From assembly GCF_000826685.1 (NCBI RefSeq), contig NZ_JROO01000020.1, positions 36,571-100,570 of the forward strand: a stretch of DNA of 64,000 bases, read 5' to 3'. The notes below the pieces were generated by a model. The model saw only the letters and a list, made by a program, of their open reading frames with translations. It did not search any database and was not told the origin of the DNA. Each line of letters opens with the position of its first letter. Position 1 is the stretch's first letter. The DNA comes from Streptomonospora alba. GTDB lineage: Bacteria; Actinomycetota; Actinomycetes; Streptosporangiales; Streptosporangiaceae. A program made the position numbers and the translations under genes. Of this stretch, positions 1 to 13,538 are shown one piece after another.

Positions 1-1
1 T

Positions 2-1162
2 GAGGACGGCGCCACCGTCGAGGAAGCACGACTCGCCGAGGACGTCCCGCAGGAGATCCTGCGCAGATCCGGGTTCGATCGGAACGTGGCCCACTTCGTC
101 AAAAGGCTCTGCGCGGCACCCGACGCGCACCACGCAGCCAAGGTCGTCGAGCGCCACGGGGACGCGCTTTGGCAAGAGGCGGTGCAGCGGGTCCAGGAGT
201 CCGGGCACGTCAAGGGAGACCTGAGTGCCGGGGACGACCGGCCGCTCTACTGGGCGCGACTGGGCATGACCTCGGCCCTCAACCGCTGGGAACCGGACTT
301 CGACCTCGACGACACCGAGCGCGCCGAGCTCGTGGCCGAGCTGGAGCGCCGCTCCCGAGGCCACGACGACACGGATATCCCTCAGGGCCACGGGCGGTCC
401 GAGAAGCCCCACATCGTCGTGACCGGGTTCGACCCGTTCCAGCTCGACTACGACATCCGCCAGGCCAACCCCTCCGGCGCGGCCGCCCTCGCTCTGGACG
501 GGACGGTGGTCGAGACCGGCGACGGCGCCGCGGTGGTCGAGGCCATGCTCTTCCCGGTGCGCTGGCGCGACTTCGCCGATGGCATGGTCGAGCAGGCCCT
601 CCTGCCGCACTACACCGGTGACCGGCCGGCGGATGCGGTCATCACCGTCAGCCAGGGCAGGGAGGGCCGGTTCGACCTTGAGGCCCACAACGGCGCCTGG
701 CGTGGCGGCTCCGCAGACAACGAGCGGGTCGGTGAGGAAGGGATGATCCCCATCCCCGACGGTGTCCCCACCCTCACCCCGCAGCCGCAGTGGTCGGGCT
801 CCTCCCTCGACCGCTCCGCGATCGTCGAGGAGACCACCGGGGAACCGTTCCCGGTGATCGACAACACCCAGGTGACCGAGATCCCCGCGGGTGAGACCGA
901 ACCCGTGATGCGCCCCGACGGGCCCACCCCCGGATCCGAGGCGCGGGCCGGCGGCGGAGGCAGCTATCTCTCCAACGAGATCGCCTACCGCAACACCCTG
1001 CTGCGCGACGCTACGGGCCTGGACATCCCGGCCGGCCACGTCCACACCCCGATCCTGCACTTCGGCTCCGGCGACCGCGTGAGCGATCCCGAGTTCGAGG
1101 AGAACCGCGCGATCATCGTCGGCCAGGTCGAGGACATCGTCGTGGCCGCCGTCCGCTCCTGA
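2..1162 (+). CDS. Pyroglutamyl-peptidase (C15)-like protein, 5' end outside window
   Basis: The frame is already open at base 2, so the gene starts outside the window; the GTG at 86 is probably internal. The core resembles pyrrolidone-carboxylate peptidases, cysteine enzymes that remove N-terminal pyroglutamate. There is an N-terminal VVTGFDPF strand-loop followed by NPSG, a middle ITVSQGREGRFDLEAHN segment where the family has its Glu-containing loop, SYLSNEIAYRN where the family has the catalytic-Cys loop (typically YxCN), and GHVHTPILHF at the His loop. The expected Cys is Ser here. Known C15 enzymes are about 200–220 residues, so this protein has a long N-terminal addition and a middle insert. 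Family placement is by motif only; activity is uncertain. Confidence 0.6.
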   Translation, partial: EDGATVEEARLAEDVPQEILRRSGFDRNVAHFVKRLCAAPDAHHAAKVVERHGDALWQEAVQRVQESGHVKGDLSAGDDRPLYWARLGMTSALNRWEPDFDLDDTERAELVAELERRSRGHDDTDIPQGHGRSEKPHIVVTGFDPFQLDYDIRQANPSGAAALALDGTVVETGDGAAVVEAMLFPVRWRDFADGMVEQALLPHYTGDRPADAVITVSQGREGRFDLEAHNGAWRGGSADNERVGEEGMIPIPDGVPTLTPQPQWSGSSLDRSAIVEETTGEPFPVIDNTQVTEIPAGETEPVMRPDGPTPGSEARAGGGGSYLSNEIAYRNTLLRDATGLDIPAGHVHTPILHFGSGDRVSDPEFEENRAIIVGQVEDIVVAAVRS

Positions 1163-1197
1163 GGTCGTGGGCGGCCGAGACGAACCGCCCACTATCC

Positions 1198-1446
1198 GTC
1201 GACGGCGAAAACGGTGAACCGACCTACGACGCGCTGAACCGGATCGCATCCAACGGCGAGGAAGATCGCGCCTACGACGACGCCGGCGATCAGCTCCGCA
1301 CCGCTGGCGACGACGAGTTCAGCTACAACAATGCCGACCAGGCCACCAACGCCCGCGGCACCGAATGGGACCACGACGAGACGGACAGCCTCGTCCGAAA
1401 GGGTGACGTCTCCAAGGAGTACTCGTCCACCCACCACGATCCGGTG
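1198..1446 (+). pseudogene. RHS/YD-repeat-like remnant
   Basis: In frame 1 this stretch reads YDALNRIASNGEEDRAYDDA, then GDQLRTAGDDEFSYNNADQ, which resembles the YD-repeat pattern of RHS proteins (YDxxGN, YxYNxADQ). There is no start codon or ribosome binding site, the similarity fades after about 1400, and the frame stops at 1564. It looks like a leftover fragment of a larger RHS-type gene between the peptidase-like gene and tRNA-Ile. The match is short and by eye only. Confidence 0.4.
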
Positions 1447-1580
1447 CCTGCCGCTTGCTGCCCCACGCAACCGCGCCCTGACGGGCGCTACCGGGTCGTC
1501 CTCACGGTCGAAGGACGACCGAACAAGCAAGAGCCTGGCTCCCGCACAGCGGAAACCAGGCTCTGATCTGCATAAACGAG

Positions 1581-1654
1581 TGGGCGTACCAGGACTTGAA
1601 CCTGGGGCCTCATCCTTATCAGGGATGCGCTCTAACCGACTGAGCTATACGCCC
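1581..1654 (-). tRNA. tRNA-Ile (anticodon GAU)
   Basis: The reverse complement folds as a complete cloverleaf. The acceptor GGGCGTA pairs with TACGCCC, followed by discriminator A. The D arm starts AGCTCAG, the anticodon stem CATCC/GGATG encloses loop CTGATAA with anticodon GAT, and the T loop is TTCAAGT. CCA is not encoded. Its place beyond gyrA and the DUF3566 gene is the usual one in actinomycete origin regions. Confidence 0.95.
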
Positions 1655-1820
1655 GCGTTCCGGGTGGAACTCTACCGCACTCGAACTATCAGGGCGAACC
1701 AGGTCGAGGCCGTAGTCGGGTTCCGGGCCACCGCACGGGTGGCCGTGTCCCCTCGTTTCCACTCTAACGCCTTACAGGAGATGTTCGGGACTGCGGGCGG
1801 GCCGGTGCCGCCCGGGGGTG

Positions 1821-3695
1821 CTACTCGGTCTCGGAGAGCGTGATGTCGAAGCCTCCGACGAGGTCGGCAGCCAGGTTGTAAAGCATGGCGCCGATCGTGG
1901 ACAGCGACGTGATCAGGATGATGTTCAAGGCTCCGATGAGGGCGGTGTAGCCCAGAACCCGGCTCGGCGAGAACCACGACTCGGGCTGGAGGTTGAGTTC
2001 GTCGCCCTCGCCCCCTTCGGTGAGGGAGGTGATCAGGTCGGTGATCGCGCTGAAGACGCCCAGGCCCGAGAGGATGCCGTAGAGCACCACCACGGCGACG
2101 AACAGGATGATGAAGCACACCAGCGAGATGACGAAGCTGAACCGCATCACCGACCACGGCTCCACGCGGCTCACCGACAGGTGGGCCTTGCGCGTGGACT
2201 TGCTGGCCTTGACCGTGGTCGCGGGACCGTTCGGCGCCATCATCGACACTCCCCTTTGCTCGGCCTTCGCCTTCGCGGGGGACGTGCTCGCCGATGAATC
2301 GCTGTTGCCGGCCGACTCGCTCCCCGAAGCCGTACCGGCGGAACCGCTCGATCCGCGCGGTGTGCTCTGCGTTCCCGAGCCCCCCTGAGAGCTCTTACCC
2401 GTTTTGCTCGCCGAAGAGCCGGCCGCCGCGGACGATCCGGCGGGCTTCGCCGTCCCGCTTCTCGAACCGGAGCCGGAGCCCGCGCCGCTTCCGGCGCCGG
2501 AAGCGGTCGACGACGTGACCCTCGCGGAGTCGGCAGGGGTCGCGGACTTCGCCGACGCCCCGCCGGCAGAGCCGCTTCCGCCCGTGGAGGAGGAGCCGGT
2601 GCTCCCGCTCGCGCCTGCGGCGCCGGCTCCCGCGCCTGCGCCTGCGGACTTGGCGGCGGGGGAGGAGGCGGATCCGGTCGACGAGGACGACGTGCTGGAG
2701 GTCCGGCCTGAGGAGGCCGAACCGGTCGAGGGCGATCCCGAGCCCGACCCCGTGGCGGACTTGTCCGCGGAATCGGCCGAGGCGCTCACAGTCGATGTGT
2801 CGCCAGGCGTCCTCGTCGACTTGTCGGCAGCCGCACCGCCGGACCCGGTGCCCGGCTTCGCGGCACCGCCCTTCGCGGAGTCCGCGCTTCCCGACGCCGA
2901 CGACGAACCGGGCGCCGTGTCGGACTTCGTGCTGGAGGCGTCCGCCTTCCGGCCACCGGCGGCGCTTCCCGAGCCTTTCCCCGCGGAGGGGGAGCTCTCG
3001 GCCGCGCCCCCGGTCGTGGCCGTCTCCGCGGCCGTGGTTTTCGCGGAGCTCGTGGAGTCCGCGGACTTCGTCGAGCTAGCGGAGCCCCCCGAGGCCGTGG
3101 ACTTCGCAGCGCCGTCCGAACCGGTGGAGTCCTTGCTGTCTGCGGAGCTGCCGGCTCCCGTGGAGTCCTCGGCAGCCGCCTTCGCGCTCTGCTCGCTCGC
3201 CGCGTCCGTGGCGGCGGCATCCTTCCCGTCCTTCGACGCACCCCCGGCAGCCGTACCCGAGGACGCGGAGGAGGCGGCGCTCGGACCGCCCTTCTTCGCG
3301 TTCTCCGTCGCGCCGCTCTCGCTCTTCGAGCCGGCCGAATCGCCGCTCTCCGGCTTCGCGCTCTCCGACTTCCCGCCGGTCTTCGCCGATCCGGTACCGC
3401 CGGAGCCCGACCCCTGCTTCGCGGAGTCGCTCTTCGATCCCGCGGACGGCTTCCGGTCGTCCTGCTTCGACCGCTCGGATGCGCCGGTCTTGCCCTTGCC
3501 GCCCTTCGACGCGCCCGAAGAGCCCGAAGAGCCGCTGGACGCGTCCCCGGAGGATCCGGCGGAGGTGTCTCCGCCCTGGTCTCGGGCTGTGGCGGCCTGA
3601 TCCGATTCTGCGGTCGTCGATTCCGTGCTCACGCCGTCCGCCGCGGACTGATCGTGGGCGGTGGACTGCCGTTGCGTGTTGTCAGACATAGCCAC
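1821..3695 (-). CDS. DUF3566 membrane protein with long disordered N-terminus
   Basis: The last ~150 residues match the DUF3566 family found next to gyrA in actinobacteria: a KASKSTRKAHLSVSRVEPWS lead-in, a first membrane helix (FSFVISLVCFIILFVAVVVL), an extracytoplasmic stretch, and a second helix before the C-terminus. The function of the family is unknown. The preceding ~470 residues are almost entirely Ser, Ala, Gly, Thr, Lys and Asp in short irregular repeats, predicted to be disordered. Known relatives usually have a much shorter N-terminal region. The start is GTG at 3695 or the in-frame ATG six bases later; AAGGA lies upstream of both. It follows gyrA on the same strand, separated by a hairpin. 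Confidence 0.88.
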   Translation of the reverse strand: MAMSDNTQRQSTAHDQSAADGVSTESTTAESDQAATARDQGGDTSAGSSGDASSGSSGSSGASKGGKGKTGASERSKQDDRKPSAGSKSDSAKQGSGSGGTGSAKTGGKSESAKPESGDSAGSKSESGATENAKKGGPSAASSASSGTAAGGASKDGKDAAATDAASEQSAKAAAEDSTGAGSSADSKDSTGSDGAAKSTASGGSASSTKSADSTSSAKTTAAETATTGGAAESSPSAGKGSGSAAGGRKADASSTKSDTAPGSSSASGSADSAKGGAAKPGTGSGGAAADKSTRTPGDTSTVSASADSADKSATGSGSGSPSTGSASSGRTSSTSSSSTGSASSPAAKSAGAGAGAGAAGASGSTGSSSTGGSGSAGGASAKSATPADSARVTSSTASGAGSGAGSGSGSRSGTAKPAGSSAAAGSSASKTGKSSQGGSGTQSTPRGSSGSAGTASGSESAGNSDSSASTSPAKAKAEQRGVSMMAPNGPATTVKASKSTRKAHLSVSRVEPWSVMRFSFVISLVCFIILFVAVVVLYGILSGLGVFSAITDLITSLTEGGEGDELNLQPESWFSPSRVLGYTALIGALNIILITSLSTIGAMLYNLAADLVGGFDITLSETE

Positions 3696-3824
3696 GTTAC
3701 CGCTGGACTTTCCTTGTGACGGTGGAACAGGGTCAAGGGGGATCGATTCGCGGCCGCCTCCGCACCGGCGGACGCCACTGCCACGGGGGCAAACTCTATG
3801 CCCGATTCGTCGGTCGGCCGAAAC

Positions 3825-3866
3825 AGCACGCGGAGGGCGGCCGATACCGCCCTCCGCGGTGCTTTT
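3825..3866 (-). terminator. Hairpin terminator after gyrA
   Basis: GCGGAGGGCGG pairs perfectly with CCGCCCTCCGC around a six-base loop, extended by AGCAC/GTGCT across one bulge. T runs flank both sides, so it could act in both directions. It lies 75 bases beyond the gyrA stop and before the DUF3566 gene, suggesting separate transcripts. Confidence 0.75.
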
Positions 3867-3940
3867 CGGTCGTACCGAGGAGTCTACGGGCGCCCGGCTA
3901 CGCGCGAATCTCAGCGCGATTCCGGCACTCCGTCAGAACC

Positions 3941-6562
<2,622 letters not shown>

Positions 6563-6617
6563 TGGATGTCGATCCTTTTCTGCTGAGTCGTTCGCTGCCG
6601 TCGGGGATGTGCCGGCG

Positions 6618-8950
<2,333 letters not shown>

Positions 8951-9442
8951 TCAACGGACCCGCCGCGGCCCGGGACCGCGGCTGCGTCCGGGGGCCTGAA
9001 CCTTGATGGATGTCACCGTGCCGTGGCCGAGCTCCTCGTTGAGCCTGCGCAGCAGGTCGCGCACCATCGCGCGGGCATGGGCGGCCATGGTCGCCGAATC
9101 CGCGGCGACGACCAGCTCACCGGCCTCGTAGGAGACCGGGCGCAGGTGCTGGGCGTTGTAGTCGCCGACGATCTCGTTCCACCGGCCGAAAACGCCGCCG
9201 ATCGCGACCTGCTCCTGCAAGCCGTGCTCGACCAGCCAGGCGCGTACGGCGTCGCCGAACAGCTGCGGCTCGTTGCGCGAACGTCCCGACCTGCGACGCA
9301 CAGGGCGGGGGCGCTGCTCAGGGGAGGCGCCCCGCTCGCGGGCGGCGGCCTTAGCCTGGGCCAGCGCCTGGCGAGCGAGATCGGCGCCGCTGGGCGCGGA
9401 CGGCTCTCCGGCCGAGGAGGGCTCCGGGGCGTCCTCACTCAC
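8951..9442 (-). CDS. DUF721 (DciA-like) protein
   Basis: A 163-residue protein starting at GTG 9442, which overlaps the recF stop codon by eight bases, so it is probably translationally coupled. The C-terminal ~100 residues match DUF721: [20 protein letters not shown], then a [19 protein letters not shown] core, then [17 protein letters not shown]. The N-terminus is Ala/Arg-rich and probably flexible. DUF721 proteins next to recF are conserved in actinobacteria. The related DciA proteins help load the DnaB helicase, which makes a replication role plausible here, but that is inferred from the family. Confidence 0.87.
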   Translation of the reverse strand: MSEDAPEPSSAGEPSAPSGADLARQALAQAKAAARERGASPEQRPRPVRRRSGRSRNEPQLFGDAVRAWLVEHGLQEQVAIGGVFGRWNEIVGDYNAQHLRPVSYEAGELVVAADSATMAAHARAMVRDLLRRLNEELGHGTVTSIKVQAPGRSRGPGPRRVR

Positions 9443-10565
9443 GTTCGATTCCCCCTTCGACGACGCGGAACCGGGCTCCCTGCAGCTCCGGCGGGATGTC
9501 CTCGGCGACGGCTGCGCTGACGAGCACCTGCTCGGCGTGGCGCACGTGCTCGGCCAGGCGCCTGCGGCGCTCGGAGTCGAGTTCGGCGAAGACGTCGTCG
9601 AGCAGCAGCACCGGGTCGTCCCCGTCGGCACGAAGCAGCTCGAAGCCCGCCAGGCGCAGCGCCAGCGCGTAGGACCAGGACTCGCCCTGGCTCGCGTAAC
9701 CCTTCGCGGGGAGCTCGTCCAGGCGCAGATGCAGGTCGTCGCGGTGCGGACCGACGAGGCTGACGCCGCGCTGCAGCTCCTGCACGCGGGCCTCGGCCAG
9801 GGCGTCGCGCAGCAGCTGTGCGAGCTGCTCGCGGTCGGCCGGCGGCTGCTCGTCCGAGTCGGACGCCGAGGAGCGGTACTGCAGCACCGGCGGGCCGCCG
9901 GCGGTCGTGAGCTCCCCGTAGGCCTTGGCCACCAGCGGCTGGAGTTCGGCGACCAGGGCCAGACGTGCTGCCAGCAGCTCCGCGCCGGCGACGGCGAGGT
10001 GCTCGTTCCACACTTCCAGGGTCGACAGGTCGGGCTCGGCGCGCTTGAAGAACTGGGCCGATGCGGACTTGAGCAGTGCGTTGCGCTGCTTGAGGACGCG
10101 TTCGTAGTCGGAGCGCACCCCCGCCATTCGGGGGGTGCGGGCGACGAGCAGTTCGTCGAGGAAGCGCCGCCGTTCACCGGGGTCGCCCTTGACCAGGGAA
10201 AGGTCCTCAGGCGCGAACAGGACCGTACGCAGCACCCCCAGCACCTCGCGGGGGCGGGTGGCGGGCGCCCGGTTGAGCCGCGCACGGTTCGCCTTACCGG
10301 GGTTGATCTCCAGTTCGACGGCGGCCTGGCGCTCGTCCTTGACGATGGCGGCGCGCACGATCGCGCGTTCGGCTCCCTTGCGGACCAGCGGCGAGTCGGT
10401 GGCCACGCGGTGGCTGCCCAGTGTGGCGACGTAGCCGATCGCCTCGACGAGGTTGGTCTTGCCTTGTCCGTTGGGGCCGACGAAGGTACTGATCCCGGGG
10501 CCGAGCTCCAGGTGAACCGACTCGTACGATCGATAGTCGGCCAGCTGCAAATGGGAAACGTACAT
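9435..10565 (-). CDS. recF: DNA replication and repair protein RecF
   Basis: An SMC-like ATPase of 376 residues that acts with RecO and RecR to load RecA at gaps. The Walker A motif GPNGQGKT is at residues 30–37. The signature [20 protein letters not shown] and the late Walker B region [11 protein letters not shown] are present. The start [20 protein letters not shown] opening ([15 protein letters not shown]) is canonical. It lies between gnd and the DUF721 gene in the conserved dnaN–gnd–recF order, with a parS palindrome 61 bases upstream of its start. Confidence 0.97.
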   Translation of the reverse strand: MYVSHLQLADYRSYESVHLELGPGISTFVGPNGQGKTNLVEAIGYVATLGSHRVATDSPLVRKGAERAIVRAAIVKDERQAAVELEINPGKANRARLNRAPATRPREVLGVLRTVLFAPEDLSLVKGDPGERRRFLDELLVARTPRMAGVRSDYERVLKQRNALLKSASAQFFKRAEPDLSTLEVWNEHLAVAGAELLAARLALVAELQPLVAKAYGELTTAGGPPVLQYRSSASDSDEQPPADREQLAQLLRDALAEARVQELQRGVSLVGPHRDDLHLRLDELPAKGYASQGESWSYALALRLAGFELLRADGDDPVLLLDDVFAELDSERRRRLAEHVRHAEQVLVSAAVAEDIPPELQGARFRVVEGGIERE

Positions 10566-10625
10566 CCGACCTCTCCTGGTGCCCGGGAACGCCGATGGCC
10601 GGCGGCGAGCCGCACGGGTTCTTCG

Positions 10626-10639
10626 GTTTCACGTGAAAC
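10626..10639. promoter_or_regulatory. parS: parS site 1
   Basis: GTTTCACGTGAAAC, a perfect palindrome matching the ParB-binding core. It lies between gnd and recF. Confidence 0.9.
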
Positions 10640-10764
10640 CCGGAGCGCCCGGTCGGTCGCGGTGATGTGCCGGAGCCGACCGGAGCCCAAGTCCAGTCAA
10701 CCGCGCCCCGGCGACAGACCCGGGCGCGCCCGCCCGAAACGGCGGCCGGGCGGCGGGGGAGCGG

Positions 10765-11667
10765 TCAGCTCCCGGGCGTCTGCTCGGGATCGTCGCCGGA
10801 GCTGGTGACCTCGTGCCCACCGAACTGGTTGCGCAGCGCGGCGACCACCTTCATCGCCGGGCTGTCGTCCTGGCGGGAGGCGAAACGCGCGAACAGCGCC
10901 GCGGAGATCACCGGCGCGGGGACGGCGTGGTCCACCGCGGCCTGCACCGTCCACCGGCCCTCGCCGGAGTCCTGGGCATAGCCCCGGATGGATTCGAGCC
11001 CGGGGTCCTCGCGCAGGGCGCGCACGAGCAGGTCGAGCAGCCAGGAGCGCACCACCGTGCCCTGGCGCCAGCTGTCGAAGGTTCCGGGGACGTCGTCGAC
11101 GATGTCGGAGGCGGCCATCAGCTCGTAGCCCTCGGCGAAGGCCTGCATCATGCCGTACTCGATGCCGTTGTGCACCATCTTGACGAAGTGGCCGGCGCCG
11201 ACGCCGCCCGCGGTCACGTAACCGCCGTCGTCGGGGGTCAGCGCGGTGAAGATCGGCTCGGCGCGCGCGACGTCCTCGGGCTCGCCGCCGACCATGATGC
11301 CGTAGCCCTCCTGGCGGCCCCACACGCCGCCGCTCACGCCCGCGTCGACGTAGGCGATCCCGCGCTCGCGCAGCGCTTCGGCGCACTTGCGGTCGTCGGC
11401 GTAGTGGGAGTTGCCGCCCTCGATGATGAGGTCGCCGGACTCCAGCACTTCGGCGAGCTGGTCGATGGTCTCCCGGGTGGGGTCGCCCGCGGGCACCATC
11501 AGCCAGATCGTCCGCGGGGCCGCGAGCCGCTGGGCGAGCTCGGCCAGGCTGGCCACGTCGCGCAACTCGGGGTCGAAGTCGAATCCGACGACCTCGTGGC
11601 CCTTGTCGCGCAGGCGACCGGCCATGTTGCCGCCCATCTTGCCCAGTCCGACCATCCCTAGTTGCAT
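10765..11667 (-). CDS. gnd: 6-phosphogluconate dehydrogenase (short, decarboxylating type)
   Basis: Oxidises and decarboxylates 6-phosphogluconate to ribulose 5-phosphate with reduction of NAD(P)+. It has 300 residues, the short form common in actinobacteria, versus about 470 in the classical enzyme. The Rossmann motif GLGKMGGNMAGRL is at the N-terminus, followed by a family signature near GVSGGVWGRQEGYGIMVGG and a catalytic-helix region GAGHFVKMVHNGIEYGMMQA. The ATG at 11667 is preceded by a GGGGG-rich site. Its place between dnaN and recF is conserved in streptomycetes and mycobacteria. Confidence 0.93.
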   Translation of the reverse strand: MQLGMVGLGKMGGNMAGRLRDKGHEVVGFDFDPELRDVASLAELAQRLAAPRTIWLMVPAGDPTRETIDQLAEVLESGDLIIEGGNSHYADDRKCAEALRERGIAYVDAGVSGGVWGRQEGYGIMVGGEPEDVARAEPIFTALTPDDGGYVTAGGVGAGHFVKMVHNGIEYGMMQAFAEGYELMAASDIVDDVPGTFDSWRQGTVVRSWLLDLLVRALREDPGLESIRGYAQDSGEGRWTVQAAVDHAVPAPVISAALFARFASRQDDSPAMKVVAALRNQFGGHEVTSSGDDPEQTPGS

Positions 11668-11720
11668 GAGTGTGTCATCCCCCTAATACGACCTGGATCG
11701 GTGTGCGCTCGCCGGCGATG

Positions 11721-12869
11721 TCAGCCCGACAGCCGGACCGGCATGATCAGGTAGCGGTAGTCGGCGGTCGCCTCGTCGTCGGCGGGCTTGCCCGTGATGA
11801 TCGCCGGTTTGGTCGAGGTCGTGAACTGCAGCCGGGCGACGTCGGAGTCGATCGCCGAAAGGCCGTCGAGCAGGAACGCGGAGTTGAAGGCGATCTGGAC
11901 CTCGTCGCCGTCCAGGGACGCGTCCAGAGCCTCCACAGCCTGTGCCTCGTCGCCGGTTCCGGCCTCCAGCACGAGCTGGCCCTCGCTGAAGGCCAGGCGC
12001 AGCGGCGTGTTGCGCTCGGCGACCAGGGAGACGCGCTTGACCGCTTCGATGAACTCGCCGCGCTGGACCTCGGCCACCGAGTTGAACGAGTCGGGCAGCA
12101 GCGCGCGGTACTTGGGGAACTCGCCGTCGAGCAGGCGCGTGGTGGTGCGGCGGCCGCCGCCCTCGAAGCCGATCATGCCCTCGCCGCTCTCGGCGTTGGC
12201 CAGTGCGATGGATACCTCGGCTCCGCTCGTCAGCGACTTGGCGGTGTCGGCGAGGGTCTTGGCCGGGACCAGCGCGACGGCGGAGACGTCGGGATTCTCC
12301 GGCTTCCAGGGAAGCTCGCGCACCGCCAGGCGGTAGCGGTCGGTCGAGGCCAGCGTGACGGTGTCGCCCTCGATCTCGATCCGCACACCGGTGAGCATCG
12401 GCAGCGTGTCGTCGCGTCCCGCCGCGACAGCGACCTGGCCGACCGCGGCGGCGAAGGCGTCGCTGCCGATCGAGCCGGTCTGCTCGGGCATCGCCGGAAG
12501 CGAGGGATAGTCCTCCACAGGCAGGGTCAGCAGTGTGAACTTCGCGCTGCCGCAGGTGACCACGACCTTGGCGCCATCGGTGCTGATCTCCACAGTCTGG
12601 GGAGGCAGATTGCGCGTGATCTCGGCGAGCAGGCGGCCCGAGACCAGGGTGGTCCCCGCCTCCTCGGCGTCGATGTCCACCGAGACCTGTGCGGAGACCT
12701 CGTAGTCGAAGCTGGAGAGCCTCAGCCGGCCGCCCTCGTCTGCGGTGGCGTCCAGCAGCATGCCGGCCAGTACCGGAACCGACGGCCGGGACGGCAGGCT
12801 ACGGGCGGTCCAGGCGACGGCGTCGGCCAGTACGTCACGTTCGACCCGGAACTTCACTATCCGACTCAC
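11721..12869 (-). CDS. dnaN: DNA polymerase III sliding clamp (beta)
   Basis: A homodimeric ring that tethers the replicative polymerase to DNA. It has 382 residues and three repeated clamp domains. It opens MSRIVKFRVERDVLADAVAW, contains ATDRYRLAVREL at the end of the second domain, and ends with the typical YLIMPVRLSG. It lies downstream of dnaA on the same strand across the main origin region. The stop is 54 bases before gnd. Confidence 0.97.
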   Translation of the reverse strand: MSRIVKFRVERDVLADAVAWTARSLPSRPSVPVLAGMLLDATADEGGRLRLSSFDYEVSAQVSVDIDAEEAGTTLVSGRLLAEITRNLPPQTVEISTDGAKVVVTCGSAKFTLLTLPVEDYPSLPAMPEQTGSIGSDAFAAAVGQVAVAAGRDDTLPMLTGVRIEIEGDTVTLASTDRYRLAVRELPWKPENPDVSAVALVPAKTLADTAKSLTSGAEVSIALANAESGEGMIGFEGGGRRTTTRLLDGEFPKYRALLPDSFNSVAEVQRGEFIEAVKRVSLVAERNTPLRLAFSEGQLVLEAGTGDEAQAVEALDASLDGDEVQIAFNSAFLLDGLSAIDSDVARLQFTTSTKPAIITGKPADDEATADYRYLIMPVRLSG

Positions 12870-13538
12870 TTTCCTCGAAACCAGGTGGCCCCTGTGAGTG
12901 CTGGGGGCGGTGTCGCGGCGGTGGCACCGGTCGCGTCACGGGGACGGCTTCACACGGTACCCGGATTCACCCGCCCCCGCTGCCCACCACACCCGATCGC
13001 CGAACCCCTCGGCGGCGTCCGGCTCACCGGATGGGGCCGGAGGTTCGTTCATCCACAGATCCGGGGCTCAGCTGTTTTACCAAGGCACTGAGAGATAAAT
13101 GGTGGCGTCGTAGTAGTAGGGGCTGTGGATAGTGTGGATAACCATTGTATTCGCAGGTCATCCCCGAAATTTTTGTCCACCGGCCCTGTGGGCGGAGCTT
13201 GGGGAGAACTCGGCGCGCTGTGGACGGCCATCGGGGCTGCACAACCGATCCACAGGTTATCCACGGGCGCTCCACAGGTTATCCACCGGATACCCACAGG
13301 GCCTGGGAGACCCGGCGAGACGGGCGGCGTCCTCGGCCCACAGGCCGTCCCCAATCCGTCCCCAAGTTGTCCACCGGAATCGGTCGGTTATCCGCAGGGT
13401 TATCCACCGGTTTTCCACAGACAATCCGGTCACCTTGGGGATAACTCCGGTTGGATCGCCGTGAAATCGGCACGAGAATTTTCCGCGGCGGCAGGAGCAG
13501 CGGCAGCCGGCCCGGCCCGGCAGGGGCGGACCGGACCC
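12870..13538. other. oriC: Main oriC region between dnaA and dnaN
   Basis: No gene is present. I count at least nine DnaA-box-like nonamers in both orientations. They include TGTGGATAG at 13124, TGTGGATAA at 13133, TTGTCCACC at 13173, TTATCCACG at 13257, TTATCCACC at 13279 and 13400, TTGTCCACC at 13367, TTATCCGCA at 13388, TTTTCCACA at 13411 and TGGGGATAA at 13436. A less GC-rich stretch near 13070–13175 is the only candidate unwinding element. The dnaA–dnaN location is where actinomycete oriC is known. Confidence 0.9.

Noticed and set aside
8951..10690. Single 579-codon reading that would fuse the DUF721 domain to a long N-terminus
   Set aside because: The upstream part is an alternative frame of recF. 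The GTG at 9442 overlapping the recF stop is the natural start.
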